Below are positions 1 to 8,622 of a stretch of 64,000 nt of DNA, piece after piece. This DNA is from Phycisphaerales bacterium (GTDB lineage Bacteria; Planctomycetota; Phycisphaerae; Phycisphaerales; UBA1924): the NCBI GenBank assembly GCA_029260395.1, contig JAJDDJ010000014.1:1-64000 (forward strand), read 5' to 3'. How positions within the stretch are numbered: the stretch's first letter is position 1; every line of letters starts with the position of its first letter. Under the pieces are notes generated by a model. The model was not told where the DNA came from and searched no databases. It was given only the letters and a program-made list of their open reading frames with translations. Position numbers and translations under genes: made by a program.

Positions 1-261
1 CGAGCGGCGCACCTCGCAAGCCAGGCCGCGCGCTCAGCACTCGCACGGCTCGCCGAGATCACCAACACACCCCTCGACCACGCGAGCGCCTCACTCATCG
101 AGACCGTCCGCAAGGCCGCTGCCGCGCTCCTTCGAGCCGAGGCCCCGTGCGGACGAGCCGCGTCCGGACGAGCCGCGACCGTCAGGAAGCGGTCTGCTGC
201 CGTTGCCAACGAGCCCGAAGCGCGAGCGTACGTGCCTCACTCCAAGAACCCGCTTCGAGGA
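1..261 (+). other. Left edge, possible C-terminal fragment of an unidentified gene
   Basis: The first reading frame is open from base 1 and reads as an Ala/Leu/Arg-rich helical segment (for example ARLAEITNTPLDHASASL). It has no stop before it runs antisense into the gamma-glutamyltransferase gene, so its real end cannot be fixed. It may be the tail of a gene that begins outside the window, or a GC-driven open frame. No family was recognised and no RNA gene or repeat is visible here. Confidence 0.2.
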
Positions 262-1875
262 TCAGAAGCAGACCGCCTGGCCGTCGCTACGCAGGTCACT
301 CGCCGCGAGGTACCCATCGTCGAGCTTGTAGATGATCTGCCCCCGCCCGTGTGTCACGGTCCGCGCCGGCGCGATCTCGACCTCGTGGCCAAGCTCGCGC
401 AGCCCGTCGTACAGCGAATCGTCAAACCCGGGCTCGATGAGCACCTCCAGCCCTTCCATCACCTGGTAGCGCGGGGCATCCAGCGCAGCCTGAGGGTTCT
501 GCCCGTAGTCGGCGATGCGGATGACCACCTGCGCGTGGCCCTGCGGCTGCATGAATCCGCCCATCACACCGAAGCTCATGACCGGCTCCTCGACGCCGCC
601 GACATCGCGCGTGACAAACCCCGGGATGATCGTGTGGTAGGGCCGCTTGACCGGGCCCGCGAGGTTCGGATGGCCGGGCTCGAGCGAGAAGCAGCACCCG
701 CGGTTCTGCAGCGAAATGCCGGTGCCGGGAACGACAACGCCCGAGCCGAAGCCCGTGTAGTTGGACTGGATGTAGCTGACCATCATGCCGTCGGCATCGG
801 CGGTGGTGAGGTACACCGTGCCGCCCTGCTTGGGCACACCGAACTCAAAGTCCGTCGCGCGGTCCATGCGGATATGGCTCGCACGCTCGGCGAGGTATCC
901 GGGATCAAGCAGCTGATCGGCGCTCACGCCCATGAACCTGGGGTCAGCGATGTAACGGTGGGCATCGCGGAACGCGAGCTTCATCGTCTCGATCTGAAGG
1001 TGCAGGCTCAGGGCCGAATCGACCGCGTGCGCGCGCACGTCGTGGTGGCGAAGGAAGCCCAGCGCGATCAGCGCGGCCAGCCCCTGCCCGTTGGGCGGAA
1101 TCTCGTGCAGCGTGAGCCCGTGGTATTCGACCGAGATAGGCCGGACCCACTGGGCCTCGTGCGCTCCCAGATCGCTCGCGCGAAGCAGGCCCTTCTGCGC
1201 GGTCGATGCCTTGTCAATCGCCTCGGCGAGATGGCCCTTATAGAACGACTCGCCCGAGCTGTCGCCGATGCTTTCGAGCGTGTTCGCGTGGTCCGGCAAG
1301 ACCGCTCGCTGGCCAGTGCGGGGTGTCTTGCCACCCGGCGCGAAGACCCGCTGCCATTCGTCGAACTCGGCATACGCCCTGCGAGACCGGCTCCATCCCG
1401 ATGCGGTTTGCGGGCTCACAAGGTACCCGTTCCGAGCGTAATGGACCGCCGCCTTGGCAAGCTCAGCCAGCGGCATCGTCCCATGGGTTGAAACTAGCTC
1501 GGCCCACGCCGAAACCGCGCCGGGCACGGTCACGCCTCCCCAGCCTCGAAACGGGATCTGGTCGAGGCCCTCGAAACGCTGGGCGACCTCCGCATCGGTC
1601 AGCAGCGCTGGCGACATGCCCGAGGCGTTGAGCCCGTGCAGCCCGCCGCCCGCCCAGACCAGCGCGAACGCATCCGAACCTATCCCGTTGCTCGTCGGCT
1701 CGACCACGGTCAGGCACATCGCAGTCGCTACGGCCGCGTCCGCCGCATTGCCCCCGCGTCGCAAGATATCCAGCCCCGCCTGCGCGGCCAGCGGCTGGCT
1801 CGTGGCGACGCACGCCTTTCCATAAACGGGCTCGCGCTGGGACGGGTACGGAAGCGTGTCGTCGAATGGAAGCAT
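262..1875 (-). CDS. Gamma-glutamyltransferase (Ntn-hydrolase family)
   Basis: The 537-aa product matches the gamma-glutamyltransferase family, which cleaves gamma-glutamyl bonds of glutathione and related compounds or transfers the glutamyl group. Visible hallmarks are the N-terminal ATSQPLAAQAG and RGGNAADAAVA motifs, the SGMSP region, and GGTVYLTTADADG, where Thr353 is the expected autoprocessing and catalytic residue at the new N-terminus of the small subunit. The later SNYTGFGSG and PYHTIIPG stretches fit the small subunit. There is no signal peptide, as in the cytosolic YwrD-like branch, so a cytoplasmic site is likely. It is transcribed away from the neighbouring glutamylation operon. 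The family is clear; the physiological substrate is not. Confidence 0.93.
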   Translation of the reverse strand: MLPFDDTLPYPSQREPVYGKACVATSQPLAAQAGLDILRRGGNAADAAVATAMCLTVVEPTSNGIGSDAFALVWAGGGLHGLNASGMSPALLTDAEVAQRFEGLDQIPFRGWGGVTVPGAVSAWAELVSTHGTMPLAELAKAAVHYARNGYLVSPQTASGWSRSRRAYAEFDEWQRVFAPGGKTPRTGQRAVLPDHANTLESIGDSSGESFYKGHLAEAIDKASTAQKGLLRASDLGAHEAQWVRPISVEYHGLTLHEIPPNGQGLAALIALGFLRHHDVRAHAVDSALSLHLQIETMKLAFRDAHRYIADPRFMGVSADQLLDPGYLAERASHIRMDRATDFEFGVPKQGGTVYLTTADADGMMVSYIQSNYTGFGSGVVVPGTGISLQNRGCCFSLEPGHPNLAGPVKRPYHTIIPGFVTRDVGGVEEPVMSFGVMGGFMQPQGHAQVVIRIADYGQNPQAALDAPRYQVMEGLEVLIEPGFDDSLYDGLRELGHEVEIAPARTVTHGRGQIIYKLDDGYLAASDLRSDGQAVCF

Positions 1876-1977
1876 CCGCCGAGTCTACCGCCTGGTCCGG
1901 TCGCGGGGGCTCCGCAACATTCGGCCCTACGATGGATCGGGCCCGCAGTTCCTGGCCCGCGCGAGAGGCACTATTGC

Positions 1978-2442
1978 ATGGCTCCATCCCCGGAACTCCC
2001 CATCGTCGGCTGGCGCGAGCGTGTGACGTTCACGCAGTGGGGGATGCGGCGCGTCCGCGCGAAGATCGATACCGGCGCGCGCACCAGCGCCATCGATGTC
2101 GCCCAGATCGAGCCCCAGGCCGACGGCACGATCCGCTTTGAGGTGGTCGCTAGGCTTACGCCCAGCCGCAAGACCAAGTGGATCACCGCGATGCCCGTGC
2201 GCACGAGCCTGGTCAAGCCAAGCCACGGCGAAGCTCAGACTCGCTACGTCTGCTTGACCACCATCAGCATCGGGGACCACGAGCAAGAGATCGAGGTGAG
2301 CCTCGTCTGTCGGGCGGGCATGCTCTGCCGAATGCTCATCGGACGCTCTGCGCTCAGCGAACGCTTCCTGGTGGACTCCTCGCAAACGTACCTGCTCACG
2401 ACCCGCACAAAGTCTTCAACTGACAGGCAGTCAACACGATGA
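1978..2442 (+). CDS. Retropepsin-like (RimB-type) protease, PF05618 family
   Basis: The 154-aa protein carries KIDTGARTSAI, the DTGA signature of single-domain retropepsin-like aspartyl proteases annotated as ATP-dependent zinc proteases, and a late MLIGRSAL motif typical of that family. The start ATG lies about 8 nt after GAGAGG; the frame is open further upstream but that part is antisense to the neighbouring gene. It overlaps rimK by the ATGA quartet, so the two are probably translationally coupled. Members of this family are repeatedly linked to RimK ligases, where they are thought to trim or regulate glutamyl additions; that role here is inferred from context. Confidence 0.85.
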   Translation: MAPSPELPIVGWRERVTFTQWGMRRVRAKIDTGARTSAIDVAQIEPQADGTIRFEVVARLTPSRKTKWITAMPVRTSLVKPSHGEAQTRYVCLTTISIGDHEQEIEVSLVCRAGMLCRMLIGRSALSERFLVDSSQTYLLTTRTKSSTDRQSTR

Positions 2443-3644
2443 AACTCGCGATCCTCTCAGCGGCCCCAACCGCTTACAGCACCCGACGGCTCAAGCAGGC
2501 CGCCGCCGAGCGCGGTCACGAAGTCAAGGTTCTCAACACGCTCCGATTCGCGATCGATCTTGAGAAGGGCGATCCTGACCTGCACTTTCGGTCCAAAGCC
2601 ATCAGCGACTACGACGCGGTGCTGCCACGCATAGGCGCTTCGATCACCTATTACGGCACAGCAGTCGTCAGGCAGTTCGAGCAGATGGACGTGTACACGC
2701 CCAACACCGCCAACGGGATCACCAACTCGCGCGACAAACTCAGGGCCATGCAGATCCTCAGTCGGCACGACATAGGCATTCCCCACACCGCGTTTGTCCG
2801 GGCTCGCGCCGACGTGCTGCCCGCGATCGAACGCCTTGGCGGGGCTCCGGTCATTATCAAGATCATCGAGGGCACACAGGGCATCGGCGTGATTCTGGCC
2901 GAAACGACCAAGGTCGCCGAGGCCATCATCGAGACGCTGCAGACGGCCAAGCAGAACGTGCTGATTCAGCGTTTCGTCAAGGAATCTAAGGGCAAGGACA
3001 TCCGCGCGTTGGTGGTGGGGGACACCGTCGTCGCGGCGATGCGGCGGGTTGCACAGGGCGACGAGTTCCGCAGCAACGTGCATCGCGGTGGCATCGCCGA
3101 ACCTGTCGAGCTGGACGCTGCCTACAGGCAGACCGCCGTCAGGGCTGCGCAGATCATGGGTCTGCGCTTCGCAGGTGTGGACATGCTCGAGGCCAACGAC
3201 GGACCTCAGGTGCTTGAGGTCAACTCGTCGCCGGGTCTTGAAGGCATCGAGGGTGCTACGGGGCTCGACGTTGCGGGCACGATCGTCGAGTACATCGCCA
3301 ACCAGGTGAACTTCCCGGAGATCGATATTCGCCAACGGTTGACTGTCTCGCGCGGGTATGGCGTGGCCGACCTGCTCATCCCCGAGGGCTCCGAACTTGT
3401 TGGCATCACCATCGGCGAGTCCCAGCTCCGCGACCGCGATATCGCCATCCTCAATCTGCACCGAGGCACCACCATCATCTCGAACCCTAAAGGCTCGCGC
3501 GTGCTCGAAGCCGGCGACAGGTTGCTCTGCTACGGCAAGCTGGAAGAAATGCGGGGCTTGGTTCCCGAGAAGCAGCGGCGCAAGCGCAAGATCACCGCCA
3601 AGGCGCTCGACCCGCAGCTGCTTGAAGATCTTGGAGACTCATGA
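2439..3644 (+). CDS. rimK: RimK-type ATP-grasp glutamate ligase fused to a TrkA-C (RCK_C) domain
   Basis: Residues 1-300 are a RimK-type ATP-grasp ligase, with TPNTANGITNSRDKL in the N-terminal part, IIKIIEGTQGIGV for nucleotide binding, and the metal-binding VLEVNSSPGLEGIE near 265. RimK adds glutamate to the C-terminus of ribosomal protein S6 or other acceptors. Typical RimK ends near 300 aa; this one is 401 aa, and residues about 305-380 (ADLLIPEGSELVGITIGES, then GDRLLCYGKLEEM) look like the C-terminal regulatory domain of TrkA/RCK potassium-channel proteins. It overlaps both neighbours by 4 bases. The fusion suggests ligand control of ligase activity, which is inference. Confidence 0.93.
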   Translation: MKLAILSAAPTAYSTRRLKQAAAERGHEVKVLNTLRFAIDLEKGDPDLHFRSKAISDYDAVLPRIGASITYYGTAVVRQFEQMDVYTPNTANGITNSRDKLRAMQILSRHDIGIPHTAFVRARADVLPAIERLGGAPVIIKIIEGTQGIGVILAETTKVAEAIIETLQTAKQNVLIQRFVKESKGKDIRALVVGDTVVAAMRRVAQGDEFRSNVHRGGIAEPVELDAAYRQTAVRAAQIMGLRFAGVDMLEANDGPQVLEVNSSPGLEGIEGATGLDVAGTIVEYIANQVNFPEIDIRQRLTVSRGYGVADLLIPEGSELVGITIGESQLRDRDIAILNLHRGTTIISNPKGSRVLEAGDRLLCYGKLEEMRGLVPEKQRRKRKITAKALDPQLLEDLGDS

Positions 3645-4726
3645 TGCCCGGTACTACCGATCCCTCGGTTTGGTTTGGCCAGCAGGTGGCCCCGGGCCAG
3701 CGGGTCGCAACGCGCCTCGTGCTGTCGGAAAACTACTCGGGAGCGAAAGTTTCCATCCCGGTGTTCGTGTGGAGGGGGCGGCTTGAGGGTCCGACGGTCG
3801 CCATCACCGCTGCCGTTCACGGTGACGAGATCAATGGCACGGGCGCGATTCGGCACATCATCCGCGAGCGGCCATTCGAGCTCAGCTCGGGCACGCTTGT
3901 GCTGGCGCCCGTCGTTAACATTCTGGGTTTCGACCGCCATGCGCGGTACATGCCAGACCGCCGCGACCTCAACCGTTCCTTTCCAGGCTCACGCGAGGGA
4001 AGCCTGACAGGGCGAATGGCCCGCTCGTTCTTCGATCAGGTCAACCGGCGGTGCGACTTTGGGATCGATCTCCACACTGCCGCCGTGCGCCGGACCAACT
4101 TTCCCAACGTGCGCGCCGACATGACCGATGAGCGCATCGCCGCCTTCGCTCGTGCGTTCGGCTCTGAGTTGATCGTCAGCGGTAAGGGCCCCGTGGGTTC
4201 GCTCCGCCGCGCCTCGTCGGCCGCCGGCTGCGCGACGCTGATTCTAGAAGCGGGCGAGGTCTGGAAGGTCGAGCCCGGCGTGGTCGAGTACGCCGTGCGT
4301 GGTATCACGAGCTGCCTGCGCTGGCTGGGCATGGTCGATGGTGAGCCAAGGAAGCCTGCGTACCGCATCGAGACCGACGTGACCAAGTGGATGCGCGCCG
4401 ACTTCGGCGGGTTTCTTAGCTTCCACGTAGCGCCTGGTGACATCGTTCGCCAGGGTGATGCGCTGGCGACAAGCTCCGACCTGCTTGGTGATGAGGACCA
4501 TGTGATCCGCGCCACGCACGACGGCGTGGTGCTCGGTATGACCACCATCCCATCGGTCGCGCCGGGCGACCCGGTCTGCCACATAGCGTTTCCGCGCGAT
4601 GGCGTGCTCAAGCGAGCAGAGTCGGCGGTCGACGGGCTCGAAGACGACTCGCTGCACGAACGCCTGCGGGGGGATCTCGCAACCAACGTGCATGTGACTG
4701 ATCCCGAATCAACCGAGATCGAGTAG
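3641..4726 (+). CDS. AstE/aspartoacylase-family zinc deacylase
   Basis: The 361-aa protein belongs to the succinylglutamate desuccinylase/aspartoacylase family of zinc carboxypeptidase-like enzymes. AAVHGDEINGTGA (about residue 60) supplies the His and Glu zinc ligands, DRRDLNRSFPG is the substrate-carboxylate motif, and GIDLHTA supplies the third ligand. The last 90 residues form a lipoyl-like beta domain (ADFGGFLSFHVAPGDIV) common in this subfamily. It starts inside the rimK stop codon (ATGATG). In this operon it would most simply remove or recycle glutamyl groups added by RimK; that assignment rests on the neighbourhood, not on a diagnostic residue. Confidence 0.88.
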   Translation: MMPGTTDPSVWFGQQVAPGQRVATRLVLSENYSGAKVSIPVFVWRGRLEGPTVAITAAVHGDEINGTGAIRHIIRERPFELSSGTLVLAPVVNILGFDRHARYMPDRRDLNRSFPGSREGSLTGRMARSFFDQVNRRCDFGIDLHTAAVRRTNFPNVRADMTDERIAAFARAFGSELIVSGKGPVGSLRRASSAAGCATLILEAGEVWKVEPGVVEYAVRGITSCLRWLGMVDGEPRKPAYRIETDVTKWMRADFGGFLSFHVAPGDIVRQGDALATSSDLLGDEDHVIRATHDGVVLGMTTIPSVAPGDPVCHIAFPRDGVLKRAESAVDGLEDDSLHERLRGDLATNVHVTDPESTEIE

Positions 4727-4778
4727 CTCTCATAAGGCCGCTGAATTCCGGTACCGGATCGATGCGAAGCAGCGGCTA

Positions 4779-6416
4779 TCAGCCCGCCGGGTACAGCGTC
4801 GGTGCGCCCGGCCCGACGGGCAGGCCCAGCGCGAACACCCACAGGTAGAACAGCGCCACCCAGCCGATCAGGAACGCCACCGAATACGGCAGCATGGTCG
4901 CTACCATCGTTCCAATGCCTAGGTCGCGTTTGTACTTCGTGGCGACCGCGAGAATGAGACCGAAGTAGCTCATCATTGGTGTGATGATGTTGGTCGTTGA
5001 ATCGCCGATCCGGTACGCGGCCTGGATCACCTCGGGGCTGTAGCCGATCGTCATCAGCATCGGCACGAAGATCGGTGCTGTAACGGCCCACTGGGCGCTC
5101 GCCGAGCCAAGCATCAGGTTGACGACGCAGCACATCAGAATGAATGGCACGAACACCAGGGGGTTGTCGAGATTCATCGCCACCAGCGCCTCGGCCCCGA
5201 GCACGGCGAGAATCTGTCCGAGCCCCGAGTACCCGAAGAAGGCGACGAACTGGGCCGCGAAGAACACCAACACGATGTACAGCCCCATGCTGCGCATCGC
5301 CTCGGCCATCGCGTCGATCACGTCTCGGTCGTTGCGCATCGTGCCGACCACTCGGCCGTACACGAAGCCGGGTACGACGAAGAACACGAGAATCAGTGTC
5401 ACCACGCTCCGCAGCAGCGGACGGAACGCTTCTGGCCCGGTCGCTGTCGGGTCCGGGTTGCGCAGCACGCCCCAGCCGGGCAGCCAGCTCAGCGCTTGTG
5501 AGCCTGCGAACTGCGGGCCCGCGACCACCACGATGCCAAGGCACACCAGAAGCGCGCTGAGCCCCGCTAGTAGCAGGCCCTTCTTCTCGAGGGCGCTGAC
5601 GGGTTCCATCGCGGCCCGCTCGCCGAGGTGTTCGCTTGCTTCGCTGTCGTCGTAGGTGCCGAGTCTGGGTTCGACGATCTTCGCTGTCACGAACCAGCCG
5701 AGCCCTGTGATGAGGAACGTGCTGGCGATCATGAAGTACCAGTTGACTGCGGGGTGGACCTCGTACTCCGGATCGAGCAACTGGGCGGCTTCCTGCGTGA
5801 TGCCCGCGAGCAGCGGATCGACCGTACCGATGAGCAGATTCGCCGAGTATCCGCCGGAGACGCCAGCGAACGACGCTGCCATGCCCGCGAGCGGGTGTCG
5901 GCCCAGCGAGTGGTAGATCGCCATAGCCAGGGGGATGAGCACGACGTAGCCCATTTCGCTTGCGGTGTTGCTGATGACACCGGCGAAGACGATCACGAGT
6001 GTTACCAGGTTCTTTGGGGCGCCGAGCACGAGCGCGCGCACAGCGGTGGTCAGCAGGCCCGATCGCTCGGCTACGCCGACGCCCAGCAGCGAGACCAGCA
6101 CCGTGCCGAGCGGCACAAACCCCGTGAAGTTCTTCACCAGATTCTCGCTCATCCACCGGATGCCCTCGCCGGTGAGCAGGCTCTTGACGACAAACATCTC
6201 GCCTGCGTTGCCCGGCCTCGGGTCTTCGACTTTAAGTCCGGCTGCGGCGGCGATGGCTGAGAGCACGACGACTCCCAGCGCGAAGAGCGCGAACAGGCTT
6301 ACGGGGTGGGGCAACAGGTTGCCGAGCCACTCGACCACCGCCAGCAGCCGGGCGATCGGTCCGGAGGGCTGCTTGGGCTGGTCGTTGGTGGGGGTGTCGG
6401 TGGGGTCGTTGGGCAT
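4779..6416 (-). CDS. AbgT-family transporter
   Basis: The 545-aa polytopic membrane protein matches the AbgT family, named for the p-aminobenzoyl-glutamate importer, some members of which also export sulfonamides. Recognisable features are the PHPVSLFALFALGVV first helix, NFTGFVPLGTVLVSLLGVGVAERSG, ISNTASEMGYVVLIPL, SFAGVSGGYSANLL and the late GDSTTNIITPMMSYFGL motif. Length and order agree with the family (about 510-550 aa). It converges with the glutamylation operon and is read from its own promoter region left of the Imm26-like gene. The link between a glutamyl-conjugate transporter and glutamyl-processing neighbours is suggestive only. Confidence 0.93.
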   Translation of the reverse strand: MPNDPTDTPTNDQPKQPSGPIARLLAVVEWLGNLLPHPVSLFALFALGVVVLSAIAAAAGLKVEDPRPGNAGEMFVVKSLLTGEGIRWMSENLVKNFTGFVPLGTVLVSLLGVGVAERSGLLTTAVRALVLGAPKNLVTLVIVFAGVISNTASEMGYVVLIPLAMAIYHSLGRHPLAGMAASFAGVSGGYSANLLIGTVDPLLAGITQEAAQLLDPEYEVHPAVNWYFMIASTFLITGLGWFVTAKIVEPRLGTYDDSEASEHLGERAAMEPVSALEKKGLLLAGLSALLVCLGIVVVAGPQFAGSQALSWLPGWGVLRNPDPTATGPEAFRPLLRSVVTLILVFFVVPGFVYGRVVGTMRNDRDVIDAMAEAMRSMGLYIVLVFFAAQFVAFFGYSGLGQILAVLGAEALVAMNLDNPLVFVPFILMCCVVNLMLGSASAQWAVTAPIFVPMLMTIGYSPEVIQAAYRIGDSTTNIITPMMSYFGLILAVATKYKRDLGIGTMVATMLPYSVAFLIGWVALFYLWVFALGLPVGPGAPTLYPAG

Positions 6417-6547
6417 CGACGCATGCTACCGAGTACACGCCTCCGAGCGCTGTAGCTAGGTCAGACCCCCGGATCGGGTGTGAAGTTCCACACGAGCACG
6501 CTACGGCCACGCGGCATCGCTGCCGTATCGTAAGTATCATCGCTCCG

Positions 6548-7294
6548 ATGCCCAGGTCGCCTCGACATCCCGAGCCCAAGCCGCATCCTAGTGGGTTCTA
6601 CCGGCTGCATCTGCTCAAACGCCGACAGACCAAGCCTCTTCCAAAGCCGGGCGATTTTTTCGGCTGCTGTACGCCGGATCACACGGGGCTCAGCGGCCGA
6701 GTCGTCTTCGATCACATCTCCGGGGCCGAGCCCGAGAATCCACCCGTCGGTATCGAGTTGGTCCTTTACGTCTATCGCGGGCTGTATGACTCCATCGACG
6801 AAGTGCCTTTGCCTTCACGTGAACCCAATCGGTTGATTCCGCCGGATTTCTACAACCAGACCATCTGGACACAGGGGCTTGCTTACATTTTCGGTAATTG
6901 GCCCATGGAAGCGAAGGAGTTTCTCCCTCGCCACGTGTTCCGGAAGCACGAAGCTGTTTGGCCGAGTGCCGACGCTCTAGAGCCCACTCGCGTGTGCCGG
7001 TTCCGTGATGAGCACTTTCGTAAAGCCGCACAGCCGTCGAGTCCCACTTCTGTCTCGGCTTTGGGCCCAGCGCCGTGCTTTAGGTCTGAGGTCCAGCGGA
7101 CTCTCACTGAGAGTTCAAAGTATTGTTCACTATTTGCGGTGACCGCCAAAGAACAAAACCATGGTGAGGTATACAGGCGGATCGATGATGCTTGGAAAAC
7201 AGGAAAGACTCGAGACCAGAAGCTTGAAGCGTTCAACGCCGAGCTCATAAAACGCCGTTGCAAAATCTCAAAGAGCGAGCTCAAACTTCGATAG
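6548..7294 (+). CDS. Imm26-like immunity protein (orphan)
   Basis: The 248-aa protein shares an almost continuous paralogous stretch with the minus-strand gene at 11647-12219: HPEPKPHPSG, KPGDFFGCCTPDHTGLSGRV and PPVGIELVLYVYRGLYDSI. A Lys-x-Gly-Asp-Phe-Phe segment followed by GRVVFDH resembles Imm26-type immunity proteins, which neutralise polymorphic toxin tips. Compared with its paralogue it has a longer, lysine-rich C-terminus ending KRRCKISKSELKLR. No toxin gene precedes it on its own strand, so it is an orphan immunity gene or one separated from its toxin by rearrangement. It is followed after 11 bases by a second immunity-type gene. The family call is from pattern memory and moderate. 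Confidence 0.6.
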   Translation: MPRSPRHPEPKPHPSGFYRLHLLKRRQTKPLPKPGDFFGCCTPDHTGLSGRVVFDHISGAEPENPPVGIELVLYVYRGLYDSIDEVPLPSREPNRLIPPDFYNQTIWTQGLAYIFGNWPMEAKEFLPRHVFRKHEAVWPSADALEPTRVCRFRDEHFRKAAQPSSPTSVSALGPAPCFRSEVQRTLTESSKYCSLFAVTAKEQNHGEVYRRIDDAWKTGKTRDQKLEAFNAELIKRRCKISKSELKLR

Positions 7295-7305
7295 CGGCCC
7301 TTCCC

Positions 7306-8328
7306 ATGGCATACGTTAATCCAGACAGAGATCATGACTACTACTCGTTCTCATCTACTGAGAACTCGACGCGCCACCGCATGGTGGTCGAGCTTCTGTT
7401 TGATGGGCTCGATTACGAAGAGCACATCTGCCGCGGTTCGTTTGTACTCCCTCCCGAGGTCCCCATACCCGGAAAAGTGCTCAAGCTCCGCAAGGCACCG
7501 GAAGACATGCCCTGGTGCGGCGAAGCAATCATCGTCTCGGAGCGGCTCAAGCAGCTTTTGCTGCGGTTCGAGCCGGACATGCTCGACTTTGTACCGACCG
7601 TTTTGACCTATGAAGGGGAGCCTTGGACTGAGGTTCAATACTCGCTCATCAATACCCGGCGCATCGTCGAATGTCACGACCCGGACATCTCAGTCGTAAA
7701 GCCTGATGTCGGTGGCAAGGACCCGGTGCAGGTAAGTCATTTTACCTTCGCTGAGCGACCCCTTCCGGATGGTGCTCACCTGGCACGGGTGAAGTACTTC
7801 TATGTGAGTCTGGTTGTCTCTGATGAGGTCCGGCGTGCGATGGAGGCCGAGGGCCTTACAGGGTGCTGTTTTTTCAGCCCGAATCAAGGCTACAATGAAC
7901 ATTACTTAGAGATTGAGGACGCGCTGCGCCACAAGCTTCCCCACACCTACTGCTATGTGCTTCATAACTTCTCGGACTGGCCCACGCCCTATGCCCGTGT
8001 AGAGTACAAAGATGCAGACGGTACGACCCAAGTGGCCCGAATGCACCCGCCGTTCACCATCACAAAGGACAAGCCGGGCGACATCACCGTGATCGAGGTG
8101 ATCAGGCAGGCCAAGGCTGAGGGGCGCACGTTCCCGCCGAGCATGCTGCAGGTTGCCACATGCGAGGACGGGGAGGCCATCTTCGCACATTTCAGCAAAG
8201 ACAAGAGAGACGGGGAGATCTGGCTACGGCCGGCCCCGAACACAACAGCCCCGGACAAGGCGGGACTGTGCTACATCACCCACTCCATGTTTGGGCTGCG
8301 TGAGATGGTGGTGCCAGGCTCTTTATAG
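7306..8328 (+). CDS. Imm11-like (DUF1629, MXAN_0049-type) immunity protein
   Basis: The start ATG at 7306 is preferred because an in-frame start further upstream (7258) would overlap the previous gene; the product is then 340 aa. The middle contains IIVSERLKQLLLRFEP, and the C-terminal half contains HLARVKYFYVSLVVSDEVRR followed by AEGLTGCCFFSP. This pattern (immune or seryl region, then V-S-x-x-x-R and a G-L-T-G-x-x-F end) is that of the Imm11/MXAN_0049 immunity family. The protein is soluble with no signal peptide. It sits 11 bases downstream of the Imm26-like gene and upstream of an Rhs scrap on the same strand. The target toxin is not identifiable. Confidence 0.65.
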   Translation: MAYVNPDRDHDYYSFSSTENSTRHRMVVELLFDGLDYEEHICRGSFVLPPEVPIPGKVLKLRKAPEDMPWCGEAIIVSERLKQLLLRFEPDMLDFVPTVLTYEGEPWTEVQYSLINTRRIVECHDPDISVVKPDVGGKDPVQVSHFTFAERPLPDGAHLARVKYFYVSLVVSDEVRRAMEAEGLTGCCFFSPNQGYNEHYLEIEDALRHKLPHTYCYVLHNFSDWPTPYARVEYKDADGTTQVARMHPPFTITKDKPGDITVIEVIRQAKAEGRTFPPSMLQVATCEDGEAIFAHFSKDKRDGEIWLRPAPNTTAPDKAGLCYITHSMFGLREMVVPGSL

Positions 8329-8407
8329 GGCACGATATTTGCAATGTGCTATGCCCTCGACGTCCAGGGCAACCTTCCCGCTTAACCGCACCGTCTGATC
8401 TCATCAT

Positions 8408-8575
8408 TTTGGTCGGCTGATCCGCACGGAGTCACCGCTGCGCCCGGGCAGCACCGCCAGTGGCTTCTTTACCGAGGACTTTTACTACGACGGTGTGCGC
8501 CGCATCAAGGAGCGGACCACCGACCCCGATGCGGGCACCACCGGCCAATACCGGAGCGAATAGGTCTGGGTCCGG
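8408..8575 (+). pseudogene. Rhs core fragment, plus-strand orientation
   Basis: This stretch translates as FGRLIRTESPLRPGS, GFFTEDFYYDGVRRI and ERTTDPDAG, nearly identical to the segment of the full rhs gene at about 19,095-18,965. It has no start, and an in-frame TAG replaces the Tyr codon of the REYVW motif. It lies on the plus strand, opposite to every other Rhs piece in the island. The segment that would precede it in an intact gene is found at 11276-11571 on the minus strand, which suggests rearrangement. Confidence 0.85.
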
Positions 8576-8622
8576 CTTCACTGTGATGCTCAGCCGGACG
8601 GGGCGAACAGCTGCGGGGCGGT

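Noticed and set aside
232..1491. Plus-strand 419-codon frame over gamma-glutamyltransferase
   Set aside because: It is the GC-driven antisense of a clear enzyme gene.
1636..1977. Longer start for the retropepsin-like protease
   Set aside because: The upstream part is antisense to the neighbouring gene and the ATG at 1978 has a ribosome binding site and correct family start.
4036..6156. 706-codon minus-strand frame across the AstE-like gene and transporter
   Set aside because: It is a shadow of two well-supported genes in other frames.
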